A stretch of 64,000 bases of DNA from Metellina segmentata (lineage: Eukaryota > Arthropoda > Arachnida > Araneae > Tetragnathidae), in assembly GCA_947359465.1 (NCBI GenBank), contig OX375873.1, positions 89,859,978 to 89,923,977 of the forward strand. Direction: 5' to 3'. The position numbers and the translations under genes are program-made. The notes below the pieces were generated by a model. The model did no database searches. It was not told where the DNA came from and saw only the letters and a program-made list of their open reading frames with translations. Below are positions 46,401 to 55,400 of this stretch, piece after piece. Each line of letters starts with the position of its first letter. Position 1 is the stretch's first letter.

Positions 46401-49400
46401 CCAAGGTTTCTGTCAATGTACATAGAATTTCGCAAACAAATAAGTTTTTTAATTATATTCTTCTGCATTGCATAGTACAGTAAGTTTTCGCCAAATACTT
46501 AGGAAAAAAAAATTGTTAAACATTTATTTTATTTTCAACTTTTATTTGAAAACCTTCGAGTTTTGTCTTCCAAGTAACAATTTGCGAAGATATTTAGAAT
46601 AATTTTCGTTTATTTACTTTTCGGAAAAGCTCCGGCAGATCTGTGTTAACTATTTACCTTCTTCGCGATGTTTTGATGTCGCCAAATTCCGCGATAAAAG
46701 GCCGAGTTGGGAGGTATCCGTTTTAATATCTCGCAGCATGATCTAAAACGTTCACAAAGAGCGGATTAAATCTCAGTCGAGGACTCTTCTCCGTCTTTCT
46801 CGCTCTCTACCTGTTGAATTCCGTAAACCAAAAGAGACTTGAAACCTAACTCGGCTTGGTTAAATGACATATTTTCTTTTCAGAAACTTGCCGTTTCTTT
46901 TATACTGCTTGTTATAATGAATTTAAAGAGAAAAAAACTGAGGTGAACGCAATTCGGTAAATAAATTCCCAAATGATTTTTATTTTCTTTATTTTACATT
47001 ACTGTAGTTCTTTCCAATACAAATTCTTTAATTTAAAGCTACACGAATTTGCCGAATGTCTCGGAGATTTCTATGGCACAAGGACTCTTCTCCATCTTTC
47101 TCGCTCTCTACCTGTTGAGTTCCGTAAACCAAAAGAGACTTGAAACCTAACTCGGCTTGGTTAAATGACATATTTTCTTTTCAGAAACTTGCCGTTTCTT
47201 TTATACTGCTTGTTATAATGAATTTAAAGAGAAAAAAACTGAGGTGAACGCAATTCGGTAAATAAATTCCCAAATGATTTTTATTTTCTTTATTTTACAT
47301 TACTGTAGTTCTTTGCAATACAGATTCTTTAATTTAAAGCTACACGAGTTTGCCGAATGTCTCGGAGATTTCTATGGCACAAGGACCAAATTTGACCAAG
47401 CTGAGCCAAACACATGACAACTTCAAATAAGAAAATATATCGTGAAGGGAAAAAAGAGGTTGGCCAAGAGTATGATGATGAAAGCAGGAAAAGATCGTGC
47501 TTGGGTATGCCTCGACTCGCATGTATACTAAAAGTAGTAAACTCTGTGAGAAATAATTACTCACTAGAGTATTTCAGGTCCGTGATCAAACCCAAAAGGA
47601 AAGATCCGATGACAATATCACGTAATTTTGAACCACTGTCAGATGACGAGGTAACATCTGAGCTGGCACACGACCCTCCAAGCTCTACCATGCCACTAGC
47701 GCGTCTTTGTTGGAATGGCTCCGCGTTGCGTGGACGATTCTATTTAGGACCTTAGGTAGGTCGGTAGATATTAAACTCGTGAAAAGTGAATCGATTCTTC
47801 AGTTCGATTCTTTCGTCACTTGTTTTAATAGACACTGAGCTATGATAATTTACTTATCTCGTAGTCTTTTTTGGTGTCTTCAATGATTTTGAAGCTGATT
47901 TATTGAATGAATGAATTCGAAATGTAATTCGATTTTCATCAAGAATAGGTGTTCGAGGTTTCCCTCAGAGAAGTGTTCTTATATCTGTAAGGTATCCTTC
48001 ATAAGTAAATCTGATTGATTCTATACAAAAACCAACAAAAATGTCATCAGTGTGGAATAAATACATCCTCGGGTCTAGTCCTGGTGATATTTTAACAAAT
48101 AAATACTCATAGCTCACTGTAGGTCAAAAGAAGTGACGAAAGAATCGAACTGAAGAATCGATTCACTTTTCACGAGTTTAATACATACCGACCTACCCAC
48201 GGTACTAAATAGAATCGTCGTCGCAACGCGGAGCCATTCCAACAAAGACGCGCTAGTTGACCATGCCAATGTAAGGACATTAGAGACCACAACAGATTTA
48301 ACCTGTCCAGATTAATAACCCTCTCATGCGAGGATTTATTCGAATATTCCCACATTTTTTCAAAAAACTTCATACTTAAAATAAGTTTAGCACTACTAAT
48401 GCGTATATTTCAAGAGGCGGTAGGTGCGTGTCTTGTACTCTTCTCAACCTGAAAAGAGCAATACATATTAAGCAAAGAAGCATTACTTACTGTATGACGT
48501 CAGTTCGCCGAGCTTTCATTGTTTTCAGGTAGAAAATGACGGCGCCTATAGCCAAAAGAACAACAGCAGCGCACGCGCAACCAACTCCAATGTAGAATGA
48601 GTTACTCGTTGCCACCATCGCGTCTGCTATAAAAAAAAACATGACTTACTCAGGATAAACAAAACATGAAATAGTCAACACAGAATACTCCTATATGTAA
48701 TCATCACTTTATTAAAAAGTACTTTATTTTAATGTTGCTACCCCTGGAAAATATCCATTTACAAAGATAAAAAATATATGAACAAAATATACAAGAAAAA
48801 AGACATGCAGAATTTTCACTAAGCATTTTCAAGTTGATTGACTAACTAAAGCTCGAAAATTTAAAAATATCAAATTTCATTCATAATTTTGGATAGAATT
48901 AAACAAATGAATCGATAATTTCGTGATTAATTTTACTACATAAGCTCATTTATTACCTTACCAATTGTATTTGAAAATTATTATCCTAAACTAATAAGAG
49001 TCAGTGTATCTGAACTTCCGTTTACGAAGCGATTGGAAGAAGACTATTGCGATTAATTTTAATTCAAGTGTAGTAACGATTTAAAAGAAATTGGAAGCTG
49101 ACAATAGCAATTGATTATTATTTACTTACAAGTCATCAATGGAAATTGCTTCAATTATATTGATTAAAGAAAAAAAAATTACAAATCAGAATTCCAAAAA
49201 CACAAAGGTTTTAGAGGTTTAAAACTTGCAAACGAAGAAAAAAACGTTTCACCACAAGGATGAATTTCAACATTCTAACTAGTAATTTAAGGGAAATGAT
49301 GATAAATTACAAGATTGTTTTGCTTTCAGAGAGTTATTTCTTTATTAGATATCTTGCTCACAAAGGTAAAAACGGCTCACACGGTATGGTTCCTTTTTAT

Positions 49401-52400
49401 ATTTATACAGGAAAAAAATCAATAGTATGAATACAAAAAAACAAACAAAAAAACACAAGGGTTCACAATTTTTACATGAAGTAGTTCAATCAAGTCAATG
49501 AGCTTACCAATCATCAGTGTGTCACTGCTGGTACTGTTATCTGAAAGAATGTGAAATGAAAATTAATAAATATGCTAATGTGTGAAAATCAATGCAAAAT
49601 TATACTGTCTTCAACAATGTTTTATTTAATTCCAAATTTTTACTTCAGATGTTGTTTAAAACTAATATTTTCAACATAATTAACTTTACAATTCCGTAAT
49701 GGAATGCGGGTAAAGTTTAGTATAAGATTTCCATTCGGGTATAAAAAATAAAACGTATCGATACCACCAATCTATAATTTTTCTTTATAGTAATATCAAG
49801 GGATTAAATAATTAATGCTTCTCATTACTCGTTTTTAGCTAATGCCTACATGCACACTTCGGTGTGAATAAAATTTTTAAACGTATTTAAAATAAAACTA
49901 CGCTTTAAATACTTCTTGTTCTGGATGTTTTATTAAAAAATGTTTAAAAAACTGTTTTTCTTCCTTTATCTAATTTCAACATTGTAACAAAACGCCTTTT
50001 TTTAGAACAAAAATAAAAATTCTTTCTGACACAAGTTGCTCAAGATGTTTGAGGTATATTTCGCCACGTCAAAAGTTATATAAGGGCTCTTATTTATTAA
50101 ATATATATTTAAATATTTTTTATACAAATAATCTGCTTTTACAGCTTATTCAATGCGAGTATTTCTAATGAAATAAAAACTGATCTATTATTTAGTAATT
50201 CTTTTCATATTCTTATTAGATTCGAAAATAACAAAATAAATGAGAGTGGTGATATGGAAATTGTAAAAGAAAAACGGTTTTCAATCTATTTTATCTCATG
50301 CCACACAAACTAATTACTAAAATTCTGCGATACAAAAAATATTTTTGTTGATCTGACCAAAATTTATAATTTTATGATTGATTTATAAAAAAACAATAGA
50401 AATTATCTGAAAAAGTTACAAAAAATAGATTCCTTTTGCTCGCCTTTTTTTAAAAAACAATTTATTTACGATACTTTGTAATAAAAATTACTAGTCAAAA
50501 TTATTTTACGGGTAGTAAAAATATTATTTTACTTAAAATTTACATTTAATTTTTTTAACTCAAAACTTAACCGTTGAAATGAATGACTAAAAAAATTTAC
50601 GTTTCACCATTCGTAAATTTTGATTTAATTTTGTAATTTTTGTATGAACGTCACACTTAAGCAACACAACGGGCTATTTGCAATGATTGAAATGCAAATG
50701 TATCAAGTATGAAATAGGGTATGTACAGTACAGTCTCGGAAAAAACCAGAACCACCTCCTATATTTCGAACATTATTCACGTTAGAGCAAATTCCATGGT
50801 ATCATTCAATAGGAAATAACGACCTCTCAAATTCAAATTAAAAAAGATTGCATAAAGGGACGTCTTTACATCCAATTTTGTACAAACGAAACTTCTGATG
50901 AAACACCATGTTTTGATGCCATAATCAGGTTCTGCATCGTTAAATTAGTCTAAATATGAGACATCATAACTTTACTACCTTTATATCCTGAGATATTCAA
51001 TCCTAAATATGGTATCAAATTCATGGATCATTAAATTTACTGTGCAAGTGCAGATGATTCGATAATTACTATCCAGGTTTGTCGAACGTTTTTTAAAATT
51101 TTGATTGCCCCCCCCCCTAAAAACGCAATGAATGAAATTTAATGTAGCTAAAAAACAAATTATCAGAATGAGCTGAAATTTTACATAGCCATACTAGAGA
51201 AGTTATTTTGAATCGATTTTCATCAAAATATAAGGTTAAATTTAGGTATAAATTCGAAATTGTGTGTCGATGTAGGGATTCCTATTGGATTTTATGAAGT
51301 TGGTGCTCAATTTAATATGAAGATGGCCCTTTATGCAAATTTTATGCATTTGAATTTATTGAAGACGTTAGTTCATATCAAACCCCATCTTTGAATTTTC
51401 TCTACTGTTAACATTGCTCGAATGAAGAGGGTTTTTTTTTTTACGTGACTACAATCCCGTTTATTGACAGATTTCTTTCAAAAATTGTTTTGAAAATGGT
51501 AAGAATTTATAGTAGTTGTCGGCAAAAAATATGCATTGTATTTTAAAATTCCATTGAGGAGAGCCATTAAGGGTAGAATCGCTTTTAACTTAGTCGAATA
51601 ATAAAACCTACTTAAATGTTTGAAGGAAAAGCTTCAACAAATAAACGACAGAATAAATCAACCAAAAAATCTTTTCCCCGACATCTGTTGATTTTTAAGA
51701 ACGAACATAAATCATCACTGAAGGCTCTCTTTTTTCAATCGAATCCAAGACGTTTGATATTTTGCGAAACGATGTCTAATCGATTCCGCTCACGATCGAT
51801 ATTTTTACTTACCGTTAAATAAGAATAAAGAAAAATGACAGCGGAAGAAAAATGTATCTCTTTAAGGGGAAACAACAATGACAGTAATTCAAGAAGAAAA
51901 AAGTGCGCAAATATTGATGTAGTATTTACGGAAACAGGAAAATTAAATTGCACGCGAAAACTCGTTTGCAGACGATAAAATGATTTTCAATAGTTTTAGG
52001 AGTGAAGTTTAGTTGTTTAGAAGCTTTTATAATTCGATGTTTGCTTGAGAAACCATTTTTCATTCTCTTCTTGCAGCTTTATTGAGATGAATTGTTAAAA
52101 GGTAAATCAGGTTTATTAGTTGGTTTTTTTAAATAAAATTTCGAGGCTGTGTGGTTTCATTATTCTTTCTCGCAGATTTTCAGAGAGATTCATTTATCAT
52201 TTGTGATTAAACAATTTACTCGCATTCAGAGCTTGGGGGAGTTTCTATTTGAGGTTTGGCATCCACACATGCATACCGAAGTTTTAAAAGGCAGAAACTT
52301 AATTAAAAGCTGTTGAAGTGAGTAATTGATTAAATTATTAGCGAAACATCGAAAAATGTAGGCAAACTAATACAAATTACTTTATTCGGTGTTTACGAAA

Positions 52401-55400
52401 TTTCCTTTCGTAGAATAAACCTTTATTGGATTGGGAAAGAAATTAAAAAATTGAGTTGAGAAGTAGCATCCTCTATATTTTTGTGTGAAACGCGTTTAAT
52501 TTTTAATTTATTTCATGGAAATGACTAAAATGAAGACTAATTGTACATCGTAGCAAGCCAGCATTGCTTAATAATTTTCATCTCGTGCTGCAAGTAAAGT
52601 TATATTCTTCTAAAATGCAAAAGAAATGTATTCAATACTTGCAAAGTGTTTATTAAAGTGTACATGTCTTGATTTATCTAACAATTCATTCCAGCAATTT
52701 CGGTTAGATATTTAAATGTTATAGTTCAAATGATTTTTTGTTTCTTATGAAATCTGGCAATTAAGTATACACAAAAATATACTTCATAATTTAAATTTTC
52801 ATTGAAGGTTTACATAAAAATGGTTCTCAATACAGTACATTTATATTAAATTTATAAAAGCTGCAACTTCATATCTGTGACTCCAAGTTTCTGATGACAA
52901 ATTTTGTCTAAACTAAATTTTAAGAACCAATATGATAGTATTACAATTAAGTTCGTTAATTGCTTAGTAACTTTGCAAAATAATTTCACATCCATTTGGT
53001 GCGCTTCATGGTTGTTCGGTTTGGATTTCTATGATATATTTGGCCAAGCGGCGCCAAACAACATCAGGTAAATGTATAATACAATCACAAGATAAGGGTA
53101 AGTACGCGTTATATTTTATAATAATAAACTATTGGTCCTAATAACTCTTTCCCTTAATTTAAAACATATGGGGATGGAAGAAAAGTATTATTTTATAAAA
53201 CAAATATATTTTATAAATTTATTAAAAATAATTTTTTTTTCTTCGTGGATTCATGAGAGCTAAAATATTTGTTCTGGCTTTAATATTGTATCAAATTGGC
53301 ATTCTTTATCTAGGAACCACTGGTATAGACACGATCATTATAAAATGAGAGCTAAACGACGTATGTATACAACTGGCAAATAATTTTTTAAATTTAAGAC
53401 AACAACTCTATTCAGTCGCCAATTTCGGGTGTGTGAGATGGAGAATCATCATTATGCAGTAACTTTCATCGCAGTTCTCATGAAAGGACCTTTCTTAAGA
53501 AGAAATATCCCAGCGTCACCGAGAAGAATACACACCATCAATAGCAACCCCGGTAGAAGCCGAAAGCATATTTCATGCCATCTTCCCCTACGGCAGGACT
53601 GGGCTAAGAAAAAGTCAAACTAAATATTTATTGCGCCTATAATTCAAGCCACCTACATGCGAATTCCCCCGACCAGATAAATTCTGTCCCAGTTTCGGCG
53701 AGGAGCAATTTTCCGGGCTTCCTTCTTGTGGGACATTTTTATCTGTTAAGGGGGACCCCGAATAAATTATGCCAGTGGGCTTCGCGAGGAGGGTTGACCC
53801 CAGGAGACCCCAGCGGTGATCTATGGCGGAAGAGGGATGTCGGGGTTTTGTATTTATGTCCGAAACGGACTTTGTTTCCTCCTTTGCAAAAGTGGGCAAC
53901 GAAATCTTTCCGAGGCTGTGCGTAGGACCGTGCCTGTCCGGCTGTCTACATGCGAAACAAGCTGGTCCTTCTCAAATAAAGGGCCCAGTTGGAAAAGCAA
54001 CGGAGGGTTGAGAGTTCGAAACTCGTGGTGTGCGTGGAGGCTGGTTCACGTTGAGTGCCGTAGCCTTAAATGTCTTCACGTTTGCATGATGTGGAAGTTT
54101 CGAGAGTGGATATCCATCTCATGTGACGACCTTGTCATGTGATCGTCGTGCAGAATTGCGAGGTGTTATCTGCGTTGCCACTAACCCGTTGTATTACACC
54201 AGTAATTTATTACCTACCTACCTCTTCTCAAATTAATTACCTGTAGTAAATAACTTTTGGTAACCTCTATAGTTCACTATCGTATCAATAGGCTCAGTTC
54301 CTTTGTCAGTAACTACTCTCTAGGTGTCTAGGTAGGTTAAGGAGAGAAACTAACTTTGGTGTACTTAATGGAGGAACACTGGAATAAATCACCATCTCTA
54401 ACAATCCCAGAGTGAGACTAATGACCTCCATTACTTCAAAATATCCCAAGAGCAGTTGCCACTTTTCTGCTACTTTGTAACTCAGACCAACTTGAATCGT
54501 TTACACATGGCTGACTCCAAAAGTGCTTTATTTACCTTAATGAGGTAGAGACTGGAGCATGCCTTGTTTAGCTTTACAAGACAGATCATTTTTAGAATTC
54601 TCTTAAAAGAAGTTATACGTTTTCAATACTGTTTTTTCAAGTTCATTTTACATATATCGCTTCGCTGGTTTATGTAAGACATCGTAAAATAAGCGTTAAT
54701 ATGCCGGACTCATCTATCGAGATGTAAAATACACAACTTACACGTGACACTCGGATCTATTTAATCGGAATTGCTCCCGGAACTTCGTCAATAACTCGTC
54801 TTGTTGCTACCGTGCGACGTTAATTCAACTACATACCTACCCTCGTAAGTTGCACAGAAATCGGCATTATTTGTTGATTGACGAACGGTAACAGCGGACA
54901 TGAGCAATTTAAAATCGATACTACCGCGATTCAGTCGTCACTTTTACCGCTTAGTGTAAATTAGCTTGATTTGAGCCATAGAGCTGCCCAATATTGTGAA
55001 AATTACTCGTCATTCCAATGATATTTTTCGGTAGTTTGATTAAAAGAAGCAAATTTAGAATACAGTAATCAGCGAAGAAAAGCGAAAGTAAGTTTAGCGT
55101 CAAAAATCCTTTGAACAAGGGATTTGGATGAAATTGAAGTAGACGTTACGAATCTAAGAGTGGTACCATGACTGAGTATGGTTTTTGCCACGTATTTTAT
55201 CGAAAATAAGAACTAGAACCAGTAAAAGTAAATGAAATGGTGCCATTTATTGAAGATCACAAAAGTGCTCCACTGTACAGAAATGGCGATTTTTTTTTTT
55301 TTTTTTTTAGTTTTTCTCTCTGGATTGTGCGATGTTTATACTGTGTAAATAGTGCATTATGCTAGTACATAAACAAATGATTTATGAAGATTTTATTTTT

